Source: an uncultured Eubacteriales bacterium
GTDB taxonomy: Bacteria; Bacillota; Clostridia; Oscillospirales; CAG-382
Reading direction: 5' to 3'
Length of the DNA stretch: 64,000 nt
NCBI GenBank assembly: GCA_934444645.1
Contig: CAKSCV010000001.1
Coordinates: 62,001 to 126,000 of the forward strand
In this document: one piece after another, positions 31,997 to 40,258 of the stretch
Layout: each line of letters starts with the position of its first letter
Position numbering within the stretch: the stretch's first letter is position 1
Notes under the pieces: model-generated
The model's database searches: none
The model's input: only the letters and a program-made list of their open reading frames with translations
What the model was told of the DNA's origin: nothing
Made by a program: the position numbers and the translations under genes

Positions 31997-33208
31997 ATGG
32001 CAATGAATACGAATGATATAGAAGCCATCGTCAAACAGGTCATTGCAGGCATGAAAGAAGCTCCGGTTTCCGCACCGGCTCAGAGCTCTTTTTCGGGAAG
32101 CATTCCCAAAACGGCTCGCGTTGCCATGCTCACCAAAACCGAACATTTTGACATCAAGGAATATCCGCTGCCGGAAATCGGCGACGACGATGTTCTCGTT
32201 AAAGTGGAAGGCTGCGGCGTCTGCGGTACCGATGCGCATGAATTCAAACGCGACCCGTTTGGTTTGATCCCGGTCGTTCTCGGCCATGAGGGCACCGGTG
32301 AGATCGTCAAGATGGGCAAAAATGTCAAGAAGGACAGTGCCGGAAAAGACCTTGCAGTCGGCGATAAAGTCGTTACCTGCATGATCTTCAAGGATAATCC
32401 CGATATCACCATGTTCGACCTCAACAAACAGAACGTGGGCGGCGCGGATGTTTACGGCCTGCTTCCCGATAAAGACGACAACCATTTCCAAGGCTGGTTC
32501 GCCGATTATCTCATCGTCAAGGGCGGCTCGACCATTTTCAATGTCAGCGACCTCGACCTTGATTCGAGAATCTTAATCGAACCGTGCGCCGTGCTTATCC
32601 ACGCGGTCGAACGTGCTAAAACCACCGGCATTCTGCGCTTTAATTCGCGCGTTGTCGTGCAGGGCTGCGGTCCGATCGGCCTAATCTGCATCGCCGTGCT
32701 CCGCACCATGGGCATCGAAAACATCGTTGCTGTGGACGGCGAAGAAAAACGCTTGGCTGTTGCCAAGGAAATGGGTGCGGATCATTCCGTAAACTTCAAA
32801 AATTATAAGGGAATCGAAGCCCTTGCAGATGCCGTTAAGGACGCTTTCGGCGGTCATCTTGCCGATTTTGCGTTCCAGTGCACCGGTTCGCCTGTGGCAC
32901 ACTCGAACATCTACAAGTTCATCCGCAACGGCGGCGGACTTTGCGAGCTTGGCTTCTTCATCAACGGCGGCGACGCCACCATCAATCCGCACTTTGATAT
33001 CTGCTCGAAGGAAATCACCACGGTCGGTTCTTGGGTGTACACGCTCCGCGATTATGCCACCACCTTTGATTTCTTAAAGCGCGCAAAGGCGATCGGCATT
33101 CCGCTCGAAAAGCTGATTACGCATAAGTTCCCGCTTGAGCAGATCAACGAAGCTCTCGAAACCAACCTTAAGATGACCGGTCTTAAGATCGCCATCGTCA
33201 ACAAGTAA
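31997..33208 (+). CDS. Zinc-type alcohol dehydrogenase with N-terminal encapsulation peptide
   Basis: A 403-residue medium-chain dehydrogenase. Residues about 3-20 (MNTNDIEAIVKQVIAGMK) form an amphipathic targeting helix joined by a Ser/Ala/Pro linker to the enzyme. Catalytic zinc features are GCGVCGTDAHE and GHEGTGE. NAD is bound at VVQGCGPIGLICIAV, followed by an acidic residue (VDGEE) favouring NADH. The four-cysteine structural zinc lobe of many family members is absent. Inside the shell it may reduce lactaldehyde or propanal and recycle NADH (inference). The frame is open from 31907, but ATG 31997 fits the targeting helix and ribosome site. Confidence 0.88.
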   Translation: MAMNTNDIEAIVKQVIAGMKEAPVSAPAQSSFSGSIPKTARVAMLTKTEHFDIKEYPLPEIGDDDVLVKVEGCGVCGTDAHEFKRDPFGLIPVVLGHEGTGEIVKMGKNVKKDSAGKDLAVGDKVVTCMIFKDNPDITMFDLNKQNVGGADVYGLLPDKDDNHFQGWFADYLIVKGGSTIFNVSDLDLDSRILIEPCAVLIHAVERAKTTGILRFNSRVVVQGCGPIGLICIAVLRTMGIENIVAVDGEEKRLAVAKEMGADHSVNFKNYKGIEALADAVKDAFGGHLADFAFQCTGSPVAHSNIYKFIRNGGGLCELGFFINGGDATINPHFDICSKEITTVGSWVYTLRDYATTFDFLKRAKAIGIPLEKLITHKFPLEQINEALETNLKMTGLKIAIVNK

Positions 33209-33259
33209 AAACAAGCAAAAAAATAAAATTTATATAACCTTTTTAAGGAGGACAAAACA

Positions 33260-33535
33260 ATGTCTATGGAAGCATTAGGTATGATCGAAACCAGAGGTCT
33301 TACCGCAGCAATCGAAGCAGCAGATGCAATGGTAAAAGCAGCAGAGGTTACCCTTATCGGTACCGAAAAGATCGGCAGCGGACTCGTATCCGTCATGGTC
33401 AGAGGCGATGTCGGAGCCGTCAAGGCAGCCGTTGAAAGCGGTACAGCAGCAGCTTCCAAGCTCGGCGAAATCATCGCAACCCATGTCATTCCGAGACCTC
33501 ACACCGATGTTGAAAAGATTCTTCCGAAGCTTTAA
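33260..33535 (+). CDS. pduA: BMC-H shell protein, PduA-like
   Basis: A 91-residue canonical hexameric shell protein with one Pfam BMC domain: ALGMIETRGLTAAIEAADAMVKAA, the pore-loop region IGSGLVSVMVRGDVGAVKAA and the end VIPRPHTDVE. The pore segment contains KIGSG, as in PduA-type hexamers that pass small polar metabolites. Strong ribosome site AAGGAGG. It is followed by a close paralogue. Confidence 0.96.
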   Translation: MSMEALGMIETRGLTAAIEAADAMVKAAEVTLIGTEKIGSGLVSVMVRGDVGAVKAAVESGTAAASKLGEIIATHVIPRPHTDVEKILPKL

Positions 33536-33573
33536 TCGGCTTTTCGGAACAGTCGGAATTTGAGGGAACACCT

Positions 33574-33984
33574 ATGGCAGAGAGAAAAAATGCGAAAAAA
33601 ACCGCATCGACGGTGATCGCAAACCCTGCGGTCGAGGTCAGCGCGTCTGCCGCAGAATCTGCAACGGACAAAACCGAAACAAAGCAGAGCAAGGAGAAAA
33701 TTACTATGACGCAACAGGCATTAGGTATGATCGAAACAAGAGGCTTGGTCGCTGCCATCGAAGCAGCAGATGCCATGCTCAAAGCAGCAAATGTGCAGCT
33801 TGTCGGAACCGAAAAGATCGGCAGCGGACTTGTGTCCGTCATGGTCAGAGGCGATGTCGGAGCTGTTAAGAGTGCCGTTGAAAGCGGTACGGCTGCTGCT
33901 CAGCGTCTCGGCGAAATTATTGCAACGCACGTAATTCCGAGACCGCACGACGACGTGGAAAAGATTCTTCCCGTCCTCAAATAA
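33574..33984 (+). CDS. pduJ: BMC-H shell protein with N-terminal extension and a second internal start
   Basis: The 136-residue form begins at ATG 33574 (GAGGG seven bases upstream) with 44 residues rich in Ala, Lys, Thr and Ser, probably disordered. The BMC-H domain then starts at ATG 33706, which has its own strong ribosome site AAGGAG (33691-33696). Initiation there gives a 92-residue canonical hexamer protein almost identical to the preceding gene. Both products may be made. Conserved motifs are ALGMIETRGLVAAIEAADAM, KIGSGLVSVMVRGDVGAVKSA and VIPRPHDDVE. The paralogue probably arose by tandem duplication. The gene symbol reflects family position only. Confidence 0.9.
   Translation: MAERKNAKKTASTVIANPAVEVSASAAESATDKTETKQSKEKITMTQQALGMIETRGLVAAIEAADAMLKAANVQLVGTEKIGSGLVSVMVRGDVGAVKSAVESGTAAAQRLGEIIATHVIPRPHDDVEKILPVLK
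33689..33708 (+). promoter_or_regulatory. Internal ribosome site and start codon in the second BMC-H gene
   Basis: AAGGAG (33691-33696) lies nine bases before ATG 33706, exactly where the conserved BMC-H domain begins. This supports a second translation start in the same frame as ATG 33574. Confidence 0.65.
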
Positions 33985-34053
33985 GTCCGTTTTTTCGGAA
34001 AAACTTCGTTTTCTTTGCCGCGGCTTTGACCGCGGCAGGAAAACGATAACTGC

Positions 34054-34087
34054 AACTGTTTGAAAAATCGTAAACAGTTTCTTTTTG
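34054..34087 (+). terminator. Intra-operon terminator/attenuator in the shell gene cluster
   Basis: An 8-bp stem (AACTGTTT/AAACAGTT) followed by TCTTTTTG lies within the 230-base gap between the BMC-H and BMC-P genes. A GC-rich hairpin (GCCGCGG/CCGCGGC around 34017-34036) precedes it. No gene is seen in this gap. Confidence 0.6.
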
Positions 34088-34214
34088 TATAGGCGAAACC
34101 GGCTTTTGCCGTATCGTTCGCCACAAAAACATATTCTCACAAACTGCGTGTGGGTATCGCCCGAAAAAGACGACCGGTCGTTCTGACCGCGGCAGAGAAA
34201 GGCATGAAAAGAGC

Positions 34215-34496
34215 ATGATTATTGGCAAAGTGGTGGGACACGTTGTTTCCACACGCAAAAATGAAAATTTGATCGGACAGAAGCTCCTCGTTGTCGAGCC
34301 GCACGAAAGCTTAAAGGGCAACATGGGTTCTTCCCGGTTTATCGCAATCGACAACGTCGGTGCCGGTATCGGCGAAACGGTGCTCGTTGCGACAGGCAGC
34401 GCGGCGCGTGTCGGCTGCGATTTGAAAAACGCTCCGGTTGACGCGGCAATTGTCGGTATAATCGATTGCCCCGAGGAGCTTGATAAATCAATTTAA
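34215..34496 (+). CDS. pduN: BMC-P pentameric shell vertex protein, EutN/PduN type
   Basis: A 93-residue EutN/CcmL-family protein that caps shell vertices as pentamers. Family pattern: MIIGKVVGHVVSTRKN at the start, GQKLLVVEP, IAIDNVGAGIGETVLVATGSAAR and VDAAIVGIID at the end. It is the only pentamer gene in the locus. It follows a 230-base gap with an attenuator-like hairpin, which would keep its level below the hexamers. Confidence 0.94.
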   Translation: MIIGKVVGHVVSTRKNENLIGQKLLVVEPHESLKGNMGSSRFIAIDNVGAGIGETVLVATGSAARVGCDLKNAPVDAAIVGIIDCPEELDKSI

Positions 34497-34586
34497 CAGT
34501 GCATATAAGCAGGACTCCGTCCTCTTTATCATAGCGCAATATGCGCAAATTTTTTACCGCAAGTCTCGAAAAAGGAATGATACTTC

Positions 34587-35918
34587 ATGGATTTTAACGC
34601 CCTGTCACTTGTTATGAAAAACGCCGGCGTTGCCGGTGCGGGAGGCGCAGGATTTCCTTCCTATGCCAAGCTCAACAAGGCGGCGGATACCATTATCCTT
34701 AACTGCGCGGAATGCGAACCGCTCTTGAAACTTCACAGACAGGTTCTCGAATTCCATGCCGAAGCAATTTTGGATGCGCTCAAAACCATTGCCGAAGCAG
34801 TAGAAGCGACGCGCGTCATCATCGCCGTAAAACCGCATTATAAAGAAGCTGTCGCAGCCGTGAACAAGCTGTTGCCGCAGTATCCGAACACCGAGATCGG
34901 TCTTCTTCCGGAAATCTATCCGTCGGGTGATGAGGTCGTTACCATCTACGAAACGACCGGACGCGTCGTTCCGCCCGGAAAAATTCCGATCAGCGTCGGG
35001 GTCACCGTTTTCAACGTCGAGACCGCGTTCAATGTGGCACGCGCCCTCAAAGAAAACGCACCGGTTACCTACAAATATATCACCATCTGCGGCGAAGTGA
35101 AGCATCCGGCAACCTTCAAAGCACCGCTCGGTATGACTTACGGTGAACTGATCGACCTTGCAGGCGGTGCTACCGTCGAGGACCCGGTTCTCATTGCAGG
35201 CGGCCCGATGACCGGTAATATCACGCAGAGAAGCGACGTTGTGACCAAGACCTCCAACGCGATTTTGGTCATGCCGAAGCATCAATATATTGTTCAAAAA
35301 CGCCTGACACCGCTCTCCATCGATATGAAGCGCGCCATGTCTGTCTGCTGCAACTGCAGGATGTGTACCGATCTCTGCTCACGGCATTTGCTCGGCCATC
35401 CGATTGATCCGCAGCGCTTTATGCAGGCTTCCACCAGCGGCGTTGTCAAGGATACCGCTCCTTACTTAAACACCATGTTCTGCTCGGCGTGCGGCCTTTG
35501 CGAAATGTATTCCTGCGGACAGGGCCTCAATCCGCGTACCATGATCGTGGCTACCAAGGGAATGCTTCGTAAAAACGGCATCAAAATTCCGGCGGATGTG
35601 GAAATGAAGCAAGTTACACCGACCCGCAAATTCCGCCTTGTCCCGGTGGATCGCCTGACGGCGCGCTTGGGACTTACCAAGTATGACCTGCCCGCACCGC
35701 TCGATGAAACGCTTGTCCAAACCGGCAAAGTCAAAATTAAGCTCTCCCAGAGCATCGGTGCACCGGCGGTTGCCTGTGTTAAACCGGGGGACACGGTAAA
35801 CGTGGGGGACACGGTCGGCCAACCGACCGAAAACGCACTCAGTCTGCCGGTTCACGCCTCAATCGGCGGCGTTGTCACCGAAGTGACCGATAAGTACGTT
35901 TTGATCGAAGCAAAGTAA
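34587..35918 (+). CDS. pduS: PduS-like flavin/iron-sulfur electron-transfer protein
   Basis: A 443-residue RnfC-like protein. The N-terminal glycine-rich VAGAGGAGFPSYAKL and LNCAECEPLL segments form the flavin/NADH-binding part. Two four-cysteine motifs (CCNCRMCTDLC and CSACGLCEMYSC, about residues 253-300) bind two 4Fe-4S clusters. The C-terminal SLBB/lipoyl-like part (SIGGVVTEVTDKYVLI) closes the protein. In B12-dependent Pdu systems PduS reduces cobalamin; here the dehydratase is B12-independent, so it more likely moves electrons across or inside the shell, possibly with PduT. ATG follows AAAGGA. Confidence 0.92.
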   Translation: MDFNALSLVMKNAGVAGAGGAGFPSYAKLNKAADTIILNCAECEPLLKLHRQVLEFHAEAILDALKTIAEAVEATRVIIAVKPHYKEAVAAVNKLLPQYPNTEIGLLPEIYPSGDEVVTIYETTGRVVPPGKIPISVGVTVFNVETAFNVARALKENAPVTYKYITICGEVKHPATFKAPLGMTYGELIDLAGGATVEDPVLIAGGPMTGNITQRSDVVTKTSNAILVMPKHQYIVQKRLTPLSIDMKRAMSVCCNCRMCTDLCSRHLLGHPIDPQRFMQASTSGVVKDTAPYLNTMFCSACGLCEMYSCGQGLNPRTMIVATKGMLRKNGIKIPADVEMKQVTPTRKFRLVPVDRLTARLGLTKYDLPAPLDETLVQTGKVKIKLSQSIGAPAVACVKPGDTVNVGDTVGQPTENALSLPVHASIGGVVTEVTDKYVLIEAK

Positions 35919-35934
35919 CGGGAGGACATAAAAA

Positions 35935-36483
35935 ATGAGCAAAGCCATCGGAATGGTTGAATATAAAACGGTTTCTGCCGGCATGACCGCCGCGGATACC
36001 ATGATTAAGACAGCGGAAATTGAAGTCATTCAGGCTTCCACCGTTTGTCCCGGCAAGTATATCGTGCTTGTAACCGGCGAACTCAGTGCCGTCAAAGCAT
36101 CGATCGATGCTGTTAAGGTCAAATATCCCGAACAGCTCTCGGACAGCTTTGTCCTCGGCAATCCGCATGAGGATATCTTTTCGGCAATCTACGGCGGCGG
36201 CGAGATCGGCGATGCCAAATCGCTCGGCATTCTCGAAACCTTCTCGGCTCCGTCCATCATTGTTGCGGCTGATACGGCGGCAAAAGCGTCGGAAGTAAAG
36301 CTCATCGAGCTGCGCATTGCCCGCGGCATGTGCGGCAAGAGCTATATGCTTCTTACCGGCACGGTCGCTTCTGTCACAGCTGCCATTGAACGTGCGAAAG
36401 TTGTGGTGGGTGACGAAGGAATGCTCTTAGACTTCTCGGTCATCCCGAATCCCGATAAACGCCTTTGGGAGAGCATTCTCTAA
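35935..36483 (+). CDS. pduT: BMC-T shell protein with likely 4Fe-4S site, PduT type
   Basis: A 182-residue protein with two tandem BMC domains (about 1-90 and 95-182) that forms pseudohexameric trimers. C38 in ASTVCPGKY occupies the position where PduT proteins bind a 4Fe-4S cluster at the trimer pore. It is 16 bases downstream of pduS, and a PduS-PduT electron route through the shell is a common proposal. It is the only BMC-T in the locus; no PduB-like BMC-T is present. Confidence 0.94.
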   Translation: MSKAIGMVEYKTVSAGMTAADTMIKTAEIEVIQASTVCPGKYIVLVTGELSAVKASIDAVKVKYPEQLSDSFVLGNPHEDIFSAIYGGGEIGDAKSLGILETFSAPSIIVAADTAAKASEVKLIELRIARGMCGKSYMLLTGTVASVTAAIERAKVVVGDEGMLLDFSVIPNPDKRLWESIL

Positions 36484-36510
36484 AAAATACGTTTATAAAA
36501 CGGAGGAATC

Positions 36511-37269
36511 ATGCTTCCTATTGAAAGAAGAAACGAGATTCTTACCAAGCTGACATTAGAGGGTAAAGTGATCGTTGGCGATTTGGCTGAATTCTATAAT
36601 GTCACGGAGGAAACCATCCGCCGCGACTTGGATAAGCTCGAAAAAGAAGGGCTTGCAAAAAAGACCTATGGCGGTGCTGTCAAAAACGACAGCTTAAATG
36701 TCGATCTGCCGTTCACCGTCCGCAAACAAACCAATGTGGAGGGAAAGAAATACATCGCCGACATTATCGGAAGCCTTATTAAAGACGGCGACTATATTTT
36801 GCTCGATTCCAGCACAACCGCACTTTTCACGGTCAAAAGCATTGCCGAAAAGAGCAATATCACGCTGATTACCAACTCGATCGAGATTTTGCTCGAAATA
36901 CCGCAAAAAAGCGATTGGCGTATCATTTCCACCGGCGGCGAGTTTGTCCGAAACGGTCTTTCCTTCGCCGGGCGTCAGGCGGAAAGCGTGATCGATGAGT
37001 ATAACGTCGATTTGGCTGTCATCTCCTGCAAAGGCTTTGATATGCGCAAAGGCATTACCGATACGCGCGATTACAATGCACAGATCAAAAAAGCCTTTAT
37101 CCGTTCGGCAAAGAAAATCTATTTGGCAGTCGATAATACCAAATTTGACCAAACCTCGTTTGTCCGCTTTGCGGAAATCGCGGATATCGATGCGGTCGTC
37201 ACAGATACCGAGCCGTCGGACGAATGGAAGAGCTATCTTTCCGGCAATAACGTGGAATTGTATTTTTAG
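36511..37269 (+). CDS. DeoR-family regulator of the microcompartment locus
   Basis: A 252-residue DeoR/GlpR-type regulator. The N-terminal winged helix (MLPIERRNEILTKL...VGDLAEFYNVTEETIRRDLDKLEKEGL) is followed by the sugar-phosphate-sensing DeoRC domain (ADIIGSLIKDGDYILLDSSTTA, GGEF at the usual place). Family members are usually repressors released by a phosphorylated sugar; fuculose-1-P, rhamnulose-1-P or DHAP are plausible. It is the last gene before a terminator, 27 bases after pduT. Matching repeats before both BMC promoters are likely sites. Confidence 0.92.
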   Translation: MLPIERRNEILTKLTLEGKVIVGDLAEFYNVTEETIRRDLDKLEKEGLAKKTYGGAVKNDSLNVDLPFTVRKQTNVEGKKYIADIIGSLIKDGDYILLDSSTTALFTVKSIAEKSNITLITNSIEILLEIPQKSDWRIISTGGEFVRNGLSFAGRQAESVIDEYNVDLAVISCKGFDMRKGITDTRDYNAQIKKAFIRSAKKIYLAVDNTKFDQTSFVRFAEIADIDAVVTDTEPSDEWKSYLSGNNVELYF

Positions 37270-37278
37270 AAAACCTTT

Positions 37279-37318
37279 GCTTTCGCCGAAGAAAATGTTC
37301 ACGGCGAAAGCAGCTTTT
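37279..37318 (+). terminator. Probable terminator after the DeoR gene
   Basis: A 10-bp perfect stem (GCTTTCGCCG/CGGCGAAAGC, 37279-37288 with 37302-37311) followed by AGCTTTTA lies 10 bases after the stop codon. The T tract is short, so read-through into the next dehydrogenase is possible. Confidence 0.6.
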
Positions 37319-37401
37319 ACCGAAGAATTGTTAATTTTGTATCAGTCAGCGCAAGGCGCGTGGCTTCTTTGTGTTCCTGTCATGAAAGGATTTTCCCATC
37401 T

Positions 37402-38541
37402 ATGAAACGATTTAAGTTGAAAACGGATATTATCTTTGGAAACGACGCCTTGGGCGTTCTCAAAACCATTGCCAGCGACAGTGCGGTGCTTTTTACCGAC
37501 GCGTTTATGGTGTCCTCCGGAACGGCCGATGCGGTGAAGGCGTACATGACTGCCTGCAAAAATATCACCGTGTTCTCCGATGTCAAACCGGATCCGCCGG
37601 TCGAGCTTATTTCCAAAGCCGTGAAATTTGTGATGGACGTGAATGCTGATACGGTCTTTGCACTCGGCGGCGGTAGTGCCATCGATGCGGCAAAGTCTAC
37701 GCTCATGATCATTCGTGAGCATTACGGAAAGAATATTAAGTTGATTGCGATTCCGACCACCAGCGGCACTGGTTCCGAAGTGACACAGTTTTCGGTCATT
37801 ACCGATACCGCTGCCGGAAAAAAGCTTCCGCTTGTGGATGAAAGTATGCTGCCGGAAATCGCCGTTCTTGATGCAGAGCTTGTCAAAAGCGTTCCGCCTG
37901 CCATCACGGCAGACACCGGTTTTGACGTGCTGACGCACGCGTTGGAAGCCTATATTTCCACCGAAGCCAACGATTTTTCCGACGCTCTTGCCGAAAAAGC
38001 CGTGGAGCTCGTTGCCGACAATCTGGTGGCCGTCTATAAAAACGGCGCGGATTTGGATGCTCGTGCCAAAATGCACACCGCCTCCTGCCTTGCCGGTATT
38101 GCCTTCAACGAAGTCAGCCTTGGTATCAACCACGGCATCGCCCATGCACTCGGCGCGCAGTTCCATATCCCGCACGGCAGGGCTAACGCCATGATCCTGC
38201 CGCACGTGCTGTATTTTAACGCGGAACTGGATATCAAATTCTGTGTTAAAAACGATTGCAAAACGGCGGATAAACTGGAAATGCTGGCACGCCGTCTCGG
38301 ATATCCGGCGAACAGCCCGGATATCGGCGTTCGCAACATGATTCAGCGCATTAAGGAATTTCAGCGCATCCTGAAGATTCCGACAACGCTCGGCGACGCC
38401 GGTGTGACTAAATCGCAGTATGAAAAGGTCAAGGATTTCATCATCGAAAGTGCCTTAAACGACGCTTGCACCGCAACAAATCCGCGCAAAGCTTCGCCGA
38501 AGGACGTGGAAGGCATTCTCGAAAAAATCGCAAAATTCTAA
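37402..38541 (+). CDS. pduQ: Iron-containing alcohol dehydrogenase, PduQ-like
   Basis: A 379-residue group III (iron) alcohol dehydrogenase. The nucleotide-binding motif is GGGSAIDAAK, and the metal ligands lie in the DVLTHALEAY and GINHGIAHALG...PHGRANAMILPHV regions. Related BMC enzymes reduce propanal to 1-propanol or lactaldehyde to 1,2-propanediol with NADH. The frame is open from 37360, but ATG 37402 follows AAAGGA and begins the typical MKRFKLKTDIIFG start. No encapsulation peptide is evident. It lies after the regulator gene and is ended by a strong terminator. Confidence 0.88.
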   Translation: MKRFKLKTDIIFGNDALGVLKTIASDSAVLFTDAFMVSSGTADAVKAYMTACKNITVFSDVKPDPPVELISKAVKFVMDVNADTVFALGGGSAIDAAKSTLMIIREHYGKNIKLIAIPTTSGTGSEVTQFSVITDTAAGKKLPLVDESMLPEIAVLDAELVKSVPPAITADTGFDVLTHALEAYISTEANDFSDALAEKAVELVADNLVAVYKNGADLDARAKMHTASCLAGIAFNEVSLGINHGIAHALGAQFHIPHGRANAMILPHVLYFNAELDIKFCVKNDCKTADKLEMLARRLGYPANSPDIGVRNMIQRIKEFQRILKIPTTLGDAGVTKSQYEKVKDFIIESALNDACTATNPRKASPKDVEGILEKIAKF

Positions 38542-38554
38542 AACGGTACAACCG

Positions 38555-38588
38555 AAAAAATCCGTAAGTTTACACTTGCGGATTTTTT
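38555..38588 (+). terminator. Terminator at the end of the BMC locus
   Basis: An 11-bp stem (AAATCCGTAAG/CTTGCGGATTT, one G-U pair) with a six-base loop and T-rich tail. Confidence 0.85.
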
Positions 38589-38619
38589 GCCTTTTTTATA
38601 TTAAATTTACAATAATTGC

Positions 38620-38648
38620 TTGTCAATTTTCGGCGCATGGTATATAAT
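38620..38648 (+). promoter_or_regulatory. Promoter of the DUF1538 gene
   Basis: TTGTCA (38620-38625) and TATAAT (38643-38648), 17 bases apart, about 35 bases before the start codon. Confidence 0.8.
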
Positions 38649-38682
38649 AAAAGCAGATTGTTTTCCAAAGGAGGTTGTGTTC

Positions 38683-40209
38683 TTGATCTTTCGCACACGA
38701 ACCGTTCTTTTAGCCAAAGTGAAAGAATCACTCAGCTCGGTGCTGCCGATCACGGCTATTGTGTTCGTCTTATGCTTTTCGGTCATCTCAGTGCCGACAG
38801 ACATTTTGATGGCATTTGTTGTGGGAGCGGTGATGTTGGTGTTCGGCATGGGCTTGTTCACTCTCGGTACGGATTTGTCCATGACGCCGGTCGGCGAACA
38901 TATCGGCTCTGCCGTCACAAAATCGCGCAAGCTGTGGCTGATTGTGGTGGTCAGTCTGCTTGTCGGTGCACTTGTTACCATTTCTGAACCGGATTTGCAG
39001 GTGCTTGCCGAACAGGTGCCGAATATTCCGAACCAGGTCATCGTGCTGTCGGTTGCGGCAGGTGTCGGTGTTTTTTTGGTGATTGCAATGCTGCGTATCG
39101 TGTTCGGCTTGCGGTTATCGTATATGCTGATTGCCTTTTATGCCGTTGTGTTCGGCCTTACCTTCTTTGTCCCGAAGGAGTTTCTTTCGGTCGCCTTTGA
39201 TTCGGGCGGCGTGACGACCGGTCCGATGACCGTTCCGTTTATCATGGCTCTCGGTGTGGGTGTTTCGAGCATCCGTGCCGATAAAAACGCCGAAAACGAC
39301 AGCTTCGGTCTTGTTGCCCTGTGTTCGGTCGGTCCGATCCTTGCAATATTGATCTTGGGAATGCTGTTCAATCCGAGTGCAAGCAGCTATACGCCGGTGG
39401 AAATTCCGCAAATTGCCATGTCCCGCGATTTGGGACAGCTGTTTGCCGAAGCACTTCCCGATTATATCAAGGAGGTTACGGCGGCACTGCTTCCGATCAT
39501 GGTGTTTTTCCTGATTTTCCAGCTTGCAGTGCTCCGCTTAAAAAAAGATAACCTCATCCGTATCGGCGTCGGCTTTTTGTATACATACTGCGGTCTTATA
39601 TTGTTTTTGACCGGCGTTAACGTCGGCTTTATGCCGGTCGGCAACTACATCGGACGTCAGCTCGGAGCGTTAGATTACAACTGGATTTTAGTGCCCATCG
39701 GAATGCTTATCGGTTACTTTATCGTCACGGCAGAACCGGCTGTGCACGTCCTCAATAAGCAGGTGTACGAAATGACCTCGGGTGCAATCCCGAAAAAAGC
39801 CCTTTCAACCAGTCTTTCCATCGGCGTGGCTGTTTCGGTGGGACTTTCCATGCTGCGTATCGTGGCCGGAATCCCGATTATGTACCTGCTTGTTCCGGGC
39901 TATTTGATTGCTATCGTTCTCTCATTTTTCGTGCCGCCGATTTTTACGGCGATTGCCTTTGACTCGGGCGGCGTTGCGTCCGGTCCCATGACGGCGACCT
40001 TCTTACTGCCGCTTGCGATGGGTGCAAGCGTTTCCTGCGGCAGAGATGTCGTAACATTTGCGTTCGGCGTGGTTGCCATGGTTGCCATGACGCCGCTTAT
40101 TACCATACAGCTTTTGGGTCTGCTCTATAAATTCAAGGAAAAGGCAGGTACCGAAAAACGCGCGGCTTTGATAGAAGAACAGCTTGGCGACAGCGAGATC
40201 ATCGAGTAG
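38683..40209 (+). CDS. DUF1538 membrane protein with internal duplication
   Basis: A 508-residue polytopic membrane protein. Two homologous halves are obvious: each has an (S/A)EP..(Q/H)VL...QV segment and the motif AFDSGGV..GPMT (about residues 175 and 430), embedded in a repeated pattern of about six helices. The family (DUF1538) looks transporter-like but its substrate is unknown. The start is taken as TTG 38683, eight bases after AAAGGAGG; the frame upstream reaches 38620 inside the promoter. The partner gene downstream encodes a PII-like protein, so activity may be controlled by a cytoplasmic regulator (inference). Confidence 0.85.
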   Translation: MIFRTRTVLLAKVKESLSSVLPITAIVFVLCFSVISVPTDILMAFVVGAVMLVFGMGLFTLGTDLSMTPVGEHIGSAVTKSRKLWLIVVVSLLVGALVTISEPDLQVLAEQVPNIPNQVIVLSVAAGVGVFLVIAMLRIVFGLRLSYMLIAFYAVVFGLTFFVPKEFLSVAFDSGGVTTGPMTVPFIMALGVGVSSIRADKNAENDSFGLVALCSVGPILAILILGMLFNPSASSYTPVEIPQIAMSRDLGQLFAEALPDYIKEVTAALLPIMVFFLIFQLAVLRLKKDNLIRIGVGFLYTYCGLILFLTGVNVGFMPVGNYIGRQLGALDYNWILVPIGMLIGYFIVTAEPAVHVLNKQVYEMTSGAIPKKALSTSLSIGVAVSVGLSMLRIVAGIPIMYLLVPGYLIAIVLSFFVPPIFTAIAFDSGGVASGPMTATFLLPLAMGASVSCGRDVVTFAFGVVAMVAMTPLITIQLLGLLYKFKEKAGTEKRAALIEEQLGDSEIIE

Positions 40210-40258
40210 CGCGGTGTGTGAAATCAGCCGAAACGGCTTTGATTGGAAAGGAATTTGT

